This document shows positions 8,401 to 17,450 of a stretch of 64,000 nt of DNA, piece after piece. Numbering within the stretch: position 1 is the first letter of the stretch; every line of letters begins with the position of its first letter. The position numbers were made by a program, and so were the translations under genes. Under the pieces are notes generated by a model. The model saw only the letters and a program-made list of their open reading frames with translations, was not told the DNA's origin and made no database searches. Source of the stretch: JBIOXB01 sp050732395 (GTDB lineage: Bacteria; Zhuqueibacterota; Zhuqueibacteria; Zhuqueibacterales; Zhuqueibacteraceae); contig JBOHQX010000009.1 in assembly GCA_050732395.1 (NCBI GenBank), positions 15,479-79,478 on the forward strand, in the 5' to 3' direction.

Positions 8401-9909
8401 TTACAGAGGGTTGCTGATCACACCGTATTCAAACGTTTCGGTGCCGGTTTCTTGATAGGCGCCGCGATATTTGGGCAAGGTGAAAGAAAAGGTCGAGCCT
8501 TCGCCGATCTTGCTCTTGACGGAGATCGCGCCGCCGTGCACTTCGACGATCTCCTTGACCAGCGCCAGGCCCAGGCCCGTGCCGCTGATCTCGCGCACCT
8601 TTTCGTTGTCAGTCACACGATAAAACTTGTCGAAGATCTTGGGCAGCGATTTTTCTGAAATGCCATAACCGTTGTCTTCAATCTCAAAGAGCACGTCGTC
8701 TTCGCGTTCTTTCAATCGGATTTCGATTGCGGTGTTTTCCGGACTGTATTTTACGGAGTTGGTGAAGAGATTCAATATTACTTGCTCGATCATGTCTTTG
8801 TCCCCCAGCACCAAGGGAATATCGGGCGCGACTTTCACACTGACTACGATGCCTTTTTTCTCGGCCTGGTGCAAATTCACGTCGAGCACCTTGTCGACGA
8901 CGTCGCAGATCTGCATGCCCATGCGTTTGATTTGAATCTTGCCCGCTTCAATCTTGGAAATGTCGAGAAACTTGTTGATCAGCTCGCTCAAGCGATTGGA
9001 TTCCTTCAGAATTATCGCGGCGTATTCTTCGGCCTGCTCACGATTCACGCTGGGATCGAGCAGCAATTCGCTGAAGCCCGAGATCGAAGTCAAAGGCGAA
9101 CGCAATTCGTGCGCAACCATGGACACCAATTCGGTTTTCATGCGGTCGATTTCTTTTTCACGCGTGACATCACGCAGAATGGTGACCACCACCGGCTCAT
9201 TGCGCTCGTTGGTGATGCGCGCAGCCTTGGCTTGCAGGAAAATATCGCGCCAGTTCTTGGGAGATTTGATTTTGATCTCGGTTTCCGAAATCTGCGGCGA
9301 CGTGGTCTCATGATCGCGAACTTTGCGGATGAATTGCAGCAGCGCGTTGTTGGAAATGCAATTTTCGATGGGTTTGTCCAGACATTGCCGCTCTTGAATG
9401 CCGAACCAGCGCTCCATCACGGCGTTCATCATGATGATCTTGTTGCTGGCATCGGTGCCGATCACGCCGTCGGCGATGTTTTTTAGAATGGACTCGGTCT
9501 TGGTCTTTTCGTTGATGATACGGTTCAAATCGAGGTCGCGCAGCCGCCGCAATTCCGTGGTCATGTAGTTGAAGATTTTGGCGAGCTGGCCGATTTCATC
9601 GTTCGATTCGATCACCACGCGCTCGCTGAAATTACCGCGTGCGATTTCCCGCGCCGTGCGAATAAAATGCGTGATCGGCCGGCTGATGCGCCGGGAAACA
9701 TAGTACGATCCTCCCAGCGCCAGCAGCGTGGCCAGGCCGGAGGCAAGATAGAAAACGATTGCCGCCCCGTCCGAAGGATTGAATCCCCCCTGGGTCGCGT
9801 TGCGCAACAAATAAATCCACGACACCACCAGAGGTAGCAACGAGACCGACAGTGTAATCGAGAAGATTTTGCGGAAGATTGTGTTTTGTTTAAAGAAGAG
9901 CCAATCCAC
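8401..9909 (-). CDS. Membrane HAMP-PAS sensor histidine kinase
   Basis: A 502-residue kinase with two N-terminal membrane helices (about 14-36 and 50-70) and only a ~14-residue loop between them, so it has almost no periplasmic sensor. HAMP follows (71-125), then PAS (135-250), HisKA with H267 in VAHELRSPLTSISGFSELL, and HATPase_c (NLFTNSVKYSP, EIEDNGYGIS, GTGLGLALVKEIVEVHGG). This resembles VicK/PhoR-type kinases. It is placed between the hybrid kinase and the diguanylate cyclase on the same strand and probably belongs to one signalling unit. The 188-base gap to the downstream kinase has no visible gene. Confidence 0.94.
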   Translation of the reverse strand: MDWLFFKQNTIFRKIFSITLSVSLLPLVVSWIYLLRNATQGGFNPSDGAAIVFYLASGLATLLALGGSYYVSRRISRPITHFIRTAREIARGNFSERVVIESNDEIGQLAKIFNYMTTELRRLRDLDLNRIINEKTKTESILKNIADGVIGTDASNKIIMMNAVMERWFGIQERQCLDKPIENCISNNALLQFIRKVRDHETTSPQISETEIKIKSPKNWRDIFLQAKAARITNERNEPVVVTILRDVTREKEIDRMKTELVSMVAHELRSPLTSISGFSELLLDPSVNREQAEEYAAIILKESNRLSELINKFLDISKIEAGKIQIKRMGMQICDVVDKVLDVNLHQAEKKGIVVSVKVAPDIPLVLGDKDMIEQVILNLFTNSVKYSPENTAIEIRLKEREDDVLFEIEDNGYGISEKSLPKIFDKFYRVTDNEKVREISGTGLGLALVKEIVEVHGGAISVKSKIGEGSTFSFTLPKYRGAYQETGTETFEYGVISNPL

Positions 9910-9950
9910 GTATTTCTCCGGGTGGAGGCGTAACCGACTGAGGTCTAATG

Positions 9951-10907
9951 CTATTCCATAACCACTTGATTACGACCGAGTTGTTTGGCATTGTAAAGCC
10001 TTTGATCCGCGAGCTTCACCAGCTCATTGGTCGTGCCGGCATCCACCGGGAACGTCGCGACGCCGAGACTGATGGTGATTCGGCCGTTGCCGGTATGGTG
10101 CGGCAAACTCTCGAAAGTGTATCCTTCCACCAAACGCCGCATTTTTTCAGCCACCAGTCCGGCCGCAGCCTTGTTGGTATCGGCCAGCACCAGGCAAAAC
10201 TCTTCACCGCCATACCGTGCCGCCAGATCGATTTTGCGGATGTTTTCCTTCAATAATTTACCCACCGTGCGCAACAAGGCATCTCCGGCCGGGTGGCCGT
10301 AGCTGTCATTGTATCTCTTGAAGTGATCGATGTCGATCATGATCAAAGATACTTCCGAATGATGGCGGTTGGCGCGGTACAACTCTTGCTCGAGATGCTC
10401 TTTGAAATAGCGATGGTTGAACAATTCCGTCAAGCCATCCGTGATTGCCAATTGGCGCAGTTGTTCTTGCGCGATTTCCAGCTCTTTGATCTTGATATTG
10501 AGCTGGTCGTGCAGCTCTTTGATGCGCAGCAATGATTTGACCCGCGTCAACAATTCCAGCTTGTTGAATGGCTTGCTGATAAAATCGTCGGCGCCGGCCT
10601 CGGTCGCTTTGATTTTATCTTCAATCTCGTTGAGCGCAGTCACCATGATGACGGGAATGATACGCGTGAGCTCATTGGACTTGATGCGCTCGCAGACTTC
10701 GAAGCCGTTGAACTTGGGCATCATGACATCGAGCAAAACCAAATCCGGGTTGCATGAGCCCGCCTTCTCCAGCGCCTCCTGCCCGTCCCGCGCCGCAATC
10801 ACGTTATAGCCCACGGAAGTCAGGTAGGTCGTGAGCAATTGGACATTGACAGCGACATCGTCAACGACAAGAATTTTGCTTTTTCGAAATTCACTACTTG
10901 TAACCAT
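9951..10907 (-). CDS. Receiver-GGDEF diguanylate cyclase
   Basis: A 318-residue PleD/WspR-like enzyme. The receiver (12-128) has phosphoacceptor D60 in LVLLDVMMP, a short coiled coil (129-155) follows, and the GGDEF domain (about 156-318) carries GGEEF at 233-237. The inhibitory I-site RKID (224-227) sits exactly five residues before the active-site motif, so feedback inhibition by cyclic di-GMP is expected. The metal-binding IDIDHFKRYND and the GHPAGDALL segment are intact, so the enzyme should be active. It makes cyclic di-GMP from two GTP on phosphorylation. It is the first gene of the minus-strand signalling block, and a plausible promoter lies upstream at 11075-11103. Confidence 0.95.
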   Translation of the reverse strand: MVTSSEFRKSKILVVDDVAVNVQLLTTYLTSVGYNVIAARDGQEALEKAGSCNPDLVLLDVMMPKFNGFEVCERIKSNELTRIIPVIMVTALNEIEDKIKATEAGADDFISKPFNKLELLTRVKSLLRIKELHDQLNIKIKELEIAQEQLRQLAITDGLTELFNHRYFKEHLEQELYRANRHHSEVSLIMIDIDHFKRYNDSYGHPAGDALLRTVGKLLKENIRKIDLAARYGGEEFCLVLADTNKAAAGLVAEKMRRLVEGYTFESLPHHTGNGRITISLGVATFPVDAGTTNELVKLADQRLYNAKQLGRNQVVME

Positions 10908-11330
10908 GCGACGGAACCAGTTCCTGCAAATAGGATATTATCTGCCTTTTTCCTGAAAACCGGCTCCTTCCCTGCAACAACCCTTTGAATATCTGGCCGA
11001 CACCGCTCAGAATCGAACATGATTTAGAATGTCTGTTCGGATACTGGCCGGAAATTGACCAATTTAACCCGAGCAAATTACTACTCGGTTTGATTTTTGT
11101 CAAGATGTTTTTATGCAGAAAGCCATTGCGCTAGTTTTTGTATACACCTTATCTTAGGAACATACCCTCTGAAAGCTGTTTCGCGGAAGGAGCTTCATTT
11201 GCATGACAATGCTCGGGTTCCTTTACAGAGATTGAACTTAGCGGCTGAAAGACTGAACATGTTACTCCAGAGCAAACTAAGTTGCGGAATTGTTCTTTTT
11301 CTGAATGAGATTCATGATGTGCTCAACCTC
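10908..11330. other. Non-coding gap between two minus-strand genes
   Basis: This 423-base gap lies upstream of the diguanylate cyclase gene and downstream of the PEP carboxylase stop codon. Apart from the promoter-like site at 11075-11103 I see no gene, repeat or strong terminator. Short open frames here have no credible start or coding pattern. Confidence 0.6.
11075..11103 (-). promoter_or_regulatory. Candidate sigma-70 promoter for the diguanylate cyclase
   Basis: On the minus strand TTGACA (11103-11098) is followed by a 17-base spacer and TAATTT (11080-11075), a 4/6 match to TATAAT. It lies about 170 bases before the start codon. The perfect -35 and exact spacing make it the best candidate in the gap, but the -10 is only moderate. 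Confidence 0.4.
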
Positions 11331-14105
11331 TCATCCAGTACTCTGCATCGCCGCCGCAATACCATTGATGCTGAGAAACAACGCGTGGCGTAGCGCTTCG
11401 CGTTCCTCACCGCCCGTTTGGCGCCAGCGCTGCAACAATTCCACTTGCAGGAGATTGAGCACGTCGGTGTAAGGATTGCGCAGTTCGATGGATTTTTTGA
11501 GCACCGGTGCATTGTCGAGGATTTCCCTTTGCCGGGTGATCGCACCAATTGCTTGCACCGCCCGCTCAAAATCTTGGACAATGGTCTCGTGGAAGTGCGC
11601 GCTGCTGGCGTGCGCATAGAAGCGGGCGATGGCAAGATGCGCGCGTTTCATTTCCAGTTGTGCATTGTCCAGCACGGTGCGAAAGAAGGGCCATTCCTGG
11701 TAAAGACGCTGCAATTGCGCCGGCGCTTCGCCGCGATTGGCCAGCAATTCACCCAACGCGGTACCCACACCAAACCATCCCGGCAGATTGTAGCGCGTTT
11801 GCGTCCAGGCAAACACCCAGGGAATGGCGCGCAGGCCTTCAAAATCGACCTCCTGTGCTGCTGTTCTAGAAACCGGTCGCGAGGCAATCGGCAGCCGGCT
11901 GATATGCTCGATCGGCGTGATCTCGACATACCATTGCCAGAAAAGCGGATTGCGGATGAGGCTTTGATAAGCGTGCATGGCGCGCTGTGCGACTTCTGTC
12001 ATCAAGCTCTCGGCCTCTCCGGCCACCGGCGCAAGCATGGGGACCGCTCTCGTGGAAGGCGCATGTGCGATCAGCATCGCGTGCACGATCTGCTCGAGAT
12101 GACGGTGCGCGAGCTCGGGAGAGGAGTAGCGAAACGTGATGACTTCTCCTTGCTCGGTAAAGCGAATGCGGCCGTTGTAACTGTTGGCCGGCATGGCCAA
12201 AATTGCTTGATTGGCACGGCCACCGCCCCGTCCCACCGTCCCACCGCGGCCATGGAACAGGCGGAAGTCGATATGATGGCGTTCGCAAACCTCGGCGGCC
12301 TCCTGCTGCGCGCGATAGAGCGACCAATTGGCCATCCAATATCCGCCATCCTTGTTGCTATCGGAATAGCCGAGCATGATTTCCTGGAAATCGCCGCGGC
12401 TGCGCACATGCGAGCGATAGATTGCATCCTCAAAAGCTGCGGTCATCACCTCGTTGAGTCCTGCCAAATCTTCGATGGTCTCGAAGAGGGGCACGAGATC
12501 CAGCAGGGATTGAACTTTGCCGTCTTCCATGCGGCACAAATCTACCTGCTTGAAAAGCAACAGCACTTCCAGAAAATCACTAAGGTGGTGAGTCATGCTG
12601 ATGATATAACCGCCGAGGGCTTTGGAATCGCGGCGAAGAGCGGCGCGCAACATGTGGAGGGTCTCGAGCAGAGAAGCTGTCACCGGGGATAGAGCCTGCC
12701 ACGACGCCACCAATGGTCGCTGGCTTTGCAACTCCTGATGAAGTAGAGTGATTCTTTCCGGCTCGCTGAGCGAGGCATAGTGCTCATTCACACCAGCGAG
12801 TTGCAGGAGCTCGGCAATCGCCTGTTCGTGAACGTTGCTGTGCTGCCGGATATCCAGCGCCGCGAGATGGAAGCCGAAAGCATTGAGCCGAACGATCAAG
12901 CGATCGAGGCGTTCGCTGCCCGGCAGATTGGCGGCGGCCAGGCTGTCCTTGAGCAAGGTCAAATCGGCGAGAAACTGCTGATCGCCATAACTCACACTGG
13001 CGACCGCGGGCTTTTTGGTTTTTTCAGACGGCTTGCGGTTACTATGCAGCAGTGATTGCAGCCGGGAAATCATGTAACAAAGCTTGAGCCGGAAGGGTTC
13101 GGCGCGATAAAGACGCAATGCCCCCGCTGGCAGGGAAACCAGATGGCGTTCTGCTTGCAGCGATTCTGATAATTGCCGCGGCGTCTCGAGCAATTGTGAT
13201 GAAATGCTCAACTCTTCCCGAAGTTGCCGCAGCTCACGCAGATAAAGCCGGATGATCGTCGCGCGCTGCAGCGCGAGTGTTGCTCGCGTCACCGCCGGTG
13301 TGACGGACGGGTTGCCATCGCGATCGCCGCCGATCCACGAACGATAACGGATGATCGCTGGCAGCTCAACGGTCGCTTGATAGCTGACGCGAATCGCGTT
13401 CTGCAAATCGGCATGGATGCGGGGAATGGTGTGCCAAATGGCCGTGGTGAGAAAATACAGACCATGGCGCACTTCGTCAGCCACCGACATTTTTTTAGCT
13501 CGAAATTCATCACTCGCCAGAAGCAAACAAATGTTCTCGTAAATCATGTGGATGCTGAGTTCGGTTTCAGCGGGCGTCGCCGGCGAGCACTGCAACTGGT
13601 GCAACAAACGGGCGATGTTTTTTTGTTTGTAGAGGATCGCTCGCCGGCGTGCTTCGGTGGGATGCGCCGTTAAAGTCGGCTGAATGTCCAAGCGTGCAAT
13701 GATCGCCAGCACTTCCGCCAGCGAGCAGCCGCTTTGTTGCAGCCGATGAATTGCGTCGGCGACGGACTCGGTGCGCGGCCGTTCGGGCGCACTGTGCCGT
13801 TCGCGCTCGCCATTGATGCGCAGGATTTCGCGCTGCTCCGCTTTATTCACCAAGTGAAAAAACGTCGTGTAAGCGCGCAGCAGCCACAGTATCTCTTCAA
13901 GTCTGAGCGTGCGGATGAGGTCCCGGGCTTGCTCCCATAATCCGGCATCACCTCGTTGATAGACGCCCTTGCACAGCGTGCGCAGCCGTTCCACTTGTTG
14001 AAAACAGGATGCACCGAGAACTTCACGCACCGCCTGGCCCAGGAGGTCGCCCAACAGATTGACTTGCCGGCTCAAAGGCGCGCTGATGCCGCTGCCCTCT
14101 GACAT
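11331..14105 (-). CDS. ppc: Phosphoenolpyruvate carboxylase
   Basis: A 924-residue protein, the usual length for bacterial PEP carboxylase. It converts PEP and bicarbonate to oxaloacetate, refilling the TCA cycle in the cytosol. Diagnostic motifs are intact: the catalytic histidine in TLTAHPTEARRR (about H148), the PEP-binding GGDRDGNPSV, the catalytic lysine region MLGYSDSNKDGG, and the flexible FHGRGGTVGRGGG loop. I chose ATG 14105 over the upstream in-frame TTG at 14114. It follows the LACTB-like hydrolase gene by about 33 bases on the same strand and may be co-transcribed with it. Confidence 0.97.
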   Translation of the reverse strand: MSEGSGISAPLSRQVNLLGDLLGQAVREVLGASCFQQVERLRTLCKGVYQRGDAGLWEQARDLIRTLRLEEILWLLRAYTTFFHLVNKAEQREILRINGERERHSAPERPRTESVADAIHRLQQSGCSLAEVLAIIARLDIQPTLTAHPTEARRRAILYKQKNIARLLHQLQCSPATPAETELSIHMIYENICLLLASDEFRAKKMSVADEVRHGLYFLTTAIWHTIPRIHADLQNAIRVSYQATVELPAIIRYRSWIGGDRDGNPSVTPAVTRATLALQRATIIRLYLRELRQLREELSISSQLLETPRQLSESLQAERHLVSLPAGALRLYRAEPFRLKLCYMISRLQSLLHSNRKPSEKTKKPAVASVSYGDQQFLADLTLLKDSLAAANLPGSERLDRLIVRLNAFGFHLAALDIRQHSNVHEQAIAELLQLAGVNEHYASLSEPERITLLHQELQSQRPLVASWQALSPVTASLLETLHMLRAALRRDSKALGGYIISMTHHLSDFLEVLLLFKQVDLCRMEDGKVQSLLDLVPLFETIEDLAGLNEVMTAAFEDAIYRSHVRSRGDFQEIMLGYSDSNKDGGYWMANWSLYRAQQEAAEVCERHHIDFRLFHGRGGTVGRGGGRANQAILAMPANSYNGRIRFTEQGEVITFRYSSPELAHRHLEQIVHAMLIAHAPSTRAVPMLAPVAGEAESLMTEVAQRAMHAYQSLIRNPLFWQWYVEITPIEHISRLPIASRPVSRTAAQEVDFEGLRAIPWVFAWTQTRYNLPGWFGVGTALGELLANRGEAPAQLQRLYQEWPFFRTVLDNAQLEMKRAHLAIARFYAHASSAHFHETIVQDFERAVQAIGAITRQREILDNAPVLKKSIELRNPYTDVLNLLQVELLQRWRQTGGEEREALRHALFLSINGIAAAMQSTG

Positions 14106-14138
14106 GCTCTTCAATCCTGATCACCTTTGCCTTTCAAT

Positions 14139-15269
14139 TTATCTCGAAACCATTCCATCCAGCATAAACACTTGCGCCAGTTGCTCCGGCAATTTGCGAA
14201 AATTGGCATTGCCAATATTGGTGAGCACTGCCAACACGATTTTTTGTTCGGGATAAATGATCAAATATGCGGTACCGCCCACCGAGCCTCCGCCATGCCC
14301 GAACCATGCGCGCCCGCTGTCGTCTTTCCCCAAAATCCAGCCCAAGCCGTATTCGGTCCGCTTGCCGTCGTTGGTCTTTTGCGAGGTGAGCAGCATCGCC
14401 AGCGTTTCCTTTTTCAAAAATCCCGCCTCTAAATGCGCTGCGCCGAATTTCAGCAAATCTTCCGGTGTGGAAAGAAAACCTCCGCCCGCCCATTTGTAGC
14501 TGTTGTCCACGAACGGGGCATTCAGCAAATTGCCCGAAGAATCGCGTTCGTAGAAGCGCGTGCGAAAGGCGATGAGACTGTCGACATGATCTGCGACGGT
14601 GTGAGTCATCGCCAAAGGCCGGAAAACTTGTTCGCGCATATAAGCGAGAAAACCCTTTTGTGCAGCCGCTTCAACCACGGCACTGATCAAATTCCAGCCG
14701 TAGCTGGTGTAAGAGAATTTTTCACCCGGCTTAAACAGCAGCGTGTCGCGCTCGAACATCGTCAAGCCCGAAAGCACGGTCGGATAATGTTTCGTGGAGA
14801 GAAACTCTTCGCCCGCGTAATGCCGAATGCCGGCCAGATGTCCGGCCAATTGCCGCGTCGTGAAATCATAGCGCTTTGGCGGAAATGAGGGAACATATTT
14901 GCGTACCGACGCCTCCAAATCGAGCTTATTCTGTTCGGCCATAAGCGCCATGCCCGCTGCGGTGACCGGCTTGGAAACGCTGCCAATGCGGAATTTGGTC
15001 AAGGGCGTGACGGCGACCCGATTCTCAACGTCAGCATATCCGAAGCCTTCCGACCACAACAGCTCGTGGTTCTGCGCCACGGCGATCGACAAGCCAGGCA
15101 ACTTTTGCCGGTGCATGGCCGCCAACACCGAATCGCGCGCTTGGATGATTCTATTTTGAAAACGAAGGCTTGGCGCTTCAGCATGCGGAAGCCCGGATTG
15201 CGCCAGAAGCCAAAGAGGCAAGCAGAACAGTGCCGAGAAGAATTCACGAGCGCGCACACGAAGGTTCAT
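14139..15269 (-). CDS. Exported LACTB/beta-lactamase-type serine hydrolase
   Basis: A 376-residue protein with an N-terminal hydrophobic signal (about residues 9-30) and a class C beta-lactamase fold (PF00144). The catalytic SxxK is S97-V-S-K100 in FRIGSVSKPVTAAGM, the second motif is YTSYGWN, and a GHGGGSVGG segment supplies the C-terminal HxG-like motif. The YTSYGWNLIS.VVE context is closer to LACTB-type peptidases than to AmpC. A peptidase or esterase role in the periplasm is likely; true beta-lactamase activity is not implied. An AAGGAG ribosome site six bases before ATG 15269 supports the start. Confidence 0.88.
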   Translation of the reverse strand: MNLRVRAREFFSALFCLPLWLLAQSGLPHAEAPSLRFQNRIIQARDSVLAAMHRQKLPGLSIAVAQNHELLWSEGFGYADVENRVAVTPLTKFRIGSVSKPVTAAGMALMAEQNKLDLEASVRKYVPSFPPKRYDFTTRQLAGHLAGIRHYAGEEFLSTKHYPTVLSGLTMFERDTLLFKPGEKFSYTSYGWNLISAVVEAAAQKGFLAYMREQVFRPLAMTHTVADHVDSLIAFRTRFYERDSSGNLLNAPFVDNSYKWAGGGFLSTPEDLLKFGAAHLEAGFLKKETLAMLLTSQKTNDGKRTEYGLGWILGKDDSGRAWFGHGGGSVGGTAYLIIYPEQKIVLAVLTNIGNANFRKLPEQLAQVFMLDGMVSR

Positions 15270-15630
15270 GGGATTCTCCTTCTCCGATGTGAATGATTGA
15301 TTTACGATTGACGAGGTGCGATTATTGCTTTACGAAGGATCTATCAACATCTGAAATCGCAAATCGACGTTCATTTCGAATATCTTCATTATTCATTTGG
15401 GTTTTGACACTACCAGTTTTGTGAGCGCACAAACGTGCACAGGTGCGGTGGCGTAGAAAATAACAAAAAATTGCTTTGAACAAAGCCATTTCCATGGACA
15501 CTTCCGCTGCTATTGCACCGAGTTGGCCATTCTGTCGCGCGTGAGAAGGGATTGAACATTCGTGCTTCTCTGGCGTCCCTTTCATGTATATATTCGTAAA
15601 TGATGGCATTTTCCACTGGAGGTCAACAAA
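15270..15630. other. Divergent intergenic region
   Basis: This 361-base gap separates two divergently transcribed secreted-hydrolase genes and must hold both promoters. I see an AT-rich stretch near 15585-15600 (TATATATT) that could be part of the plus-strand -10, but no matching -35, and no convincing minus-strand promoter. A minus-strand open frame at 15322-15609 lacks a coding pattern. Confidence 0.5.
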
Positions 15631-17208
15631 ATGACAGCGTGGGTCCCCTCGAATTCTTGGCGAATCTCGCGGTTGATCTGTGGATCAACTCTGATATTCG
15701 CCTTTTCGTTGTATGCCCAGGAATTCCCGCAATGGGGCAACCTTAAGCCTGGGCCTTACCACGTCGGTTTCAAGGTCGAAAGCACTTTCGACCATGCGCG
15801 CACGTTCAACACGCCGAAATACAACTACGAAGGCGAGTTTCAGAAGGGCGAACGCGCACGGCCGATGGTGATCGCGATTTGGTATCCTGCGCAAAAGACC
15901 GGCAAAGCGCAAGCCGCATCGTTTGAGGAATATTTCTATCCGCCCGTAGCCGGAAAAATTTCCGAACAGCAGAAAATTGCGGCGCGGCAGGGATTCAAGA
16001 ACTCACCGCTTGCGCGCGACATGTCTCAGGAGAAAGTGGATCAGTTGCTCGGCACGCGTATCGCAGCCGCGAGGAATGCGACCGCGGAAAAAGGCGCGTT
16101 TCCAGTGATCGTGCTGGCGCAAGGATTTAATCTGCAGTCGAATACCCATTCCGTGATGTGCGAGTATCTCGCCAGCCAGGGATACGTGGTTGCCACCAGC
16201 CCGTCGCGCGGAGCAGCCGGCAACCAGATGACCTTCGATCTCGTCGGCGTGGAAACCCAAGCGCGCGACATGGAATTCATTATCGCCTTCTTACGAGACT
16301 TTCCAAACGTGGACCAAGACAAGTTGGGCGTGGCAGGCTTCAGCTTTGGCGGCCTGCCGGCTGCGACCCTGGCCATGCGCAACACCGACGTCGACGCGGT
16401 ACTGAGCTTGGATAGCGCCATCGGCGACAATGGTGGTTATTCTTTGTTGTTCCGCACGGCCAATTTCAATCCCGCGAACGTGCGTGCGGCATTCATGCTC
16501 ATGGCCGCCGATACACCCGCCCCCAATACACCCAACCTCGATCTCAATTTTTATAAGGCGATCAAGTTCGCGGATAAATACCTGCTGCGCTTGAAAGACC
16601 AGCGGCATTTTGATTTCACCACGGTTGGCGCGATCTCCAGCCAGTTTCCGGAGTACGCACCTTTTGCCGGGCCGAAACAGGGTGACTCGAAGCTTGGCCA
16701 TGAAACGGTTTGCCAGTATGCCTTGAGCTTTTTCAATGCCTATGTCAAACGTGATCCGATCGCGTTGGGCTGGCTGCAGAAGAAACCGGAAGACCACGGC
16801 CTGCCCGCCGGCTTTGCAACGGCGGAGGTGCAAAGCGGCAGCAAAGCGCCGCCCACGGAAAACGATCTCACCAACATGATTACAGCCGGCGGCATCACGG
16901 AAGTTGCCGACTTGCATCGCAAGTATAAAGAAATCGACGCCGATTTCGATTTGTTTCAAGAAAATATGATGAACAATCTCGGCTACACCTTGCTGGGGCA
17001 GCAGCGTGTGGAGGATGCGATCGATGTTTTCAAATTGAATATCGAGGCGTATCCGGATTCCTGGAACACTTACGATAGCTTGGGCGAAGCTTATGCCGCG
17101 CAAGGCGAGACGCAAAAGGCGATTGAATTGTACAGCAAGGCATTGGAGATGAATCCGGGCGATCAGCGTATCGAGCAGATTCTGGCGGATTTCAAGCAGA
17201 AGAAATGA
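15631..17208 (+). CDS. Secreted dienelactone-hydrolase-like alpha/beta hydrolase with C-terminal TPR
   Basis: A 525-residue protein with a signal peptide (about 12-30, ending near SLYAQ), an alpha/beta-hydrolase domain (about 40-370) and a TPR segment (about 440-520). The nucleophile elbow is GFSFGG with S238, in the G-x-S-x-G pattern shared by dienelactone hydrolase and PAF-acetylhydrolase-like enzymes; an acid and a histidine (DQRHFDF, LGHETV) follow. The TPR unit (NTYDSLGEAYAAQGETQKAIELYSKAL, residues given as a motif) suggests protein contact. The ATG is preceded by GGAGGT. The substrate is not predictable, and the fusion of hydrolase with TPR is uncommon. Confidence 0.85.
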   Translation: MTAWVPSNSWRISRLICGSTLIFAFSLYAQEFPQWGNLKPGPYHVGFKVESTFDHARTFNTPKYNYEGEFQKGERARPMVIAIWYPAQKTGKAQAASFEEYFYPPVAGKISEQQKIAARQGFKNSPLARDMSQEKVDQLLGTRIAAARNATAEKGAFPVIVLAQGFNLQSNTHSVMCEYLASQGYVVATSPSRGAAGNQMTFDLVGVETQARDMEFIIAFLRDFPNVDQDKLGVAGFSFGGLPAATLAMRNTDVDAVLSLDSAIGDNGGYSLLFRTANFNPANVRAAFMLMAADTPAPNTPNLDLNFYKAIKFADKYLLRLKDQRHFDFTTVGAISSQFPEYAPFAGPKQGDSKLGHETVCQYALSFFNAYVKRDPIALGWLQKKPEDHGLPAGFATAEVQSGSKAPPTENDLTNMITAGGITEVADLHRKYKEIDADFDLFQENMMNNLGYTLLGQQRVEDAIDVFKLNIEAYPDSWNTYDSLGEAYAAQGETQKAIELYSKALEMNPGDQRIEQILADFKQKK

Positions 17209-17277
17209 GCTCTTGAATTCTACTCAACATTCATTTGCTGTAAAAAAGGCAAGTCCGTGGGAAAATACAAAAATCCT

Positions 17278-17344
17278 CACGCAGAGATTACGCCAAGATT
17301 GCGCAGAGGTTTTCTCTGCGCAATCTTGGCGTAATCTCTGCGTG
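17278..17344. repeat. Perfect 31-bp inverted repeat
   Basis: Arms 17278-17308 and 17314-17344 are perfectly complementary over 31 bp around a 5-base loop GTTTT. Each arm is built of a degenerate 11-base unit starting with CGC (such as CGCAGAGATTA). The element lies about 70 bases after the hydrolase stop and 107 bases before the next gene. It could end transcription of the hydrolase gene in either direction, although it lacks a T-run. Confidence 0.9.
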
Positions 17345-17450
17345 CGACTCTATTCTTGATTGTGCTCAATAGAAACTGTGCCCGTGCAGGAGTAATCTCA
17401 GCAAAAAAAAGATTTTCGATGCAGAATGGTGCTCTTAAAATGAGGCGAGT

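Noticed and set aside
11418..12692. A 424-codon plus-strand open frame opposite PEP carboxylase
   Set aside because: Antisense to an intact catalytic gene; composition is that of a mirrored coding frame, with no recognisable domain.
15322..15609. A 95-codon minus-strand frame in the divergent gap
   Set aside because: No ribosome site or recognisable domain, and it covers the region that must hold two promoters.
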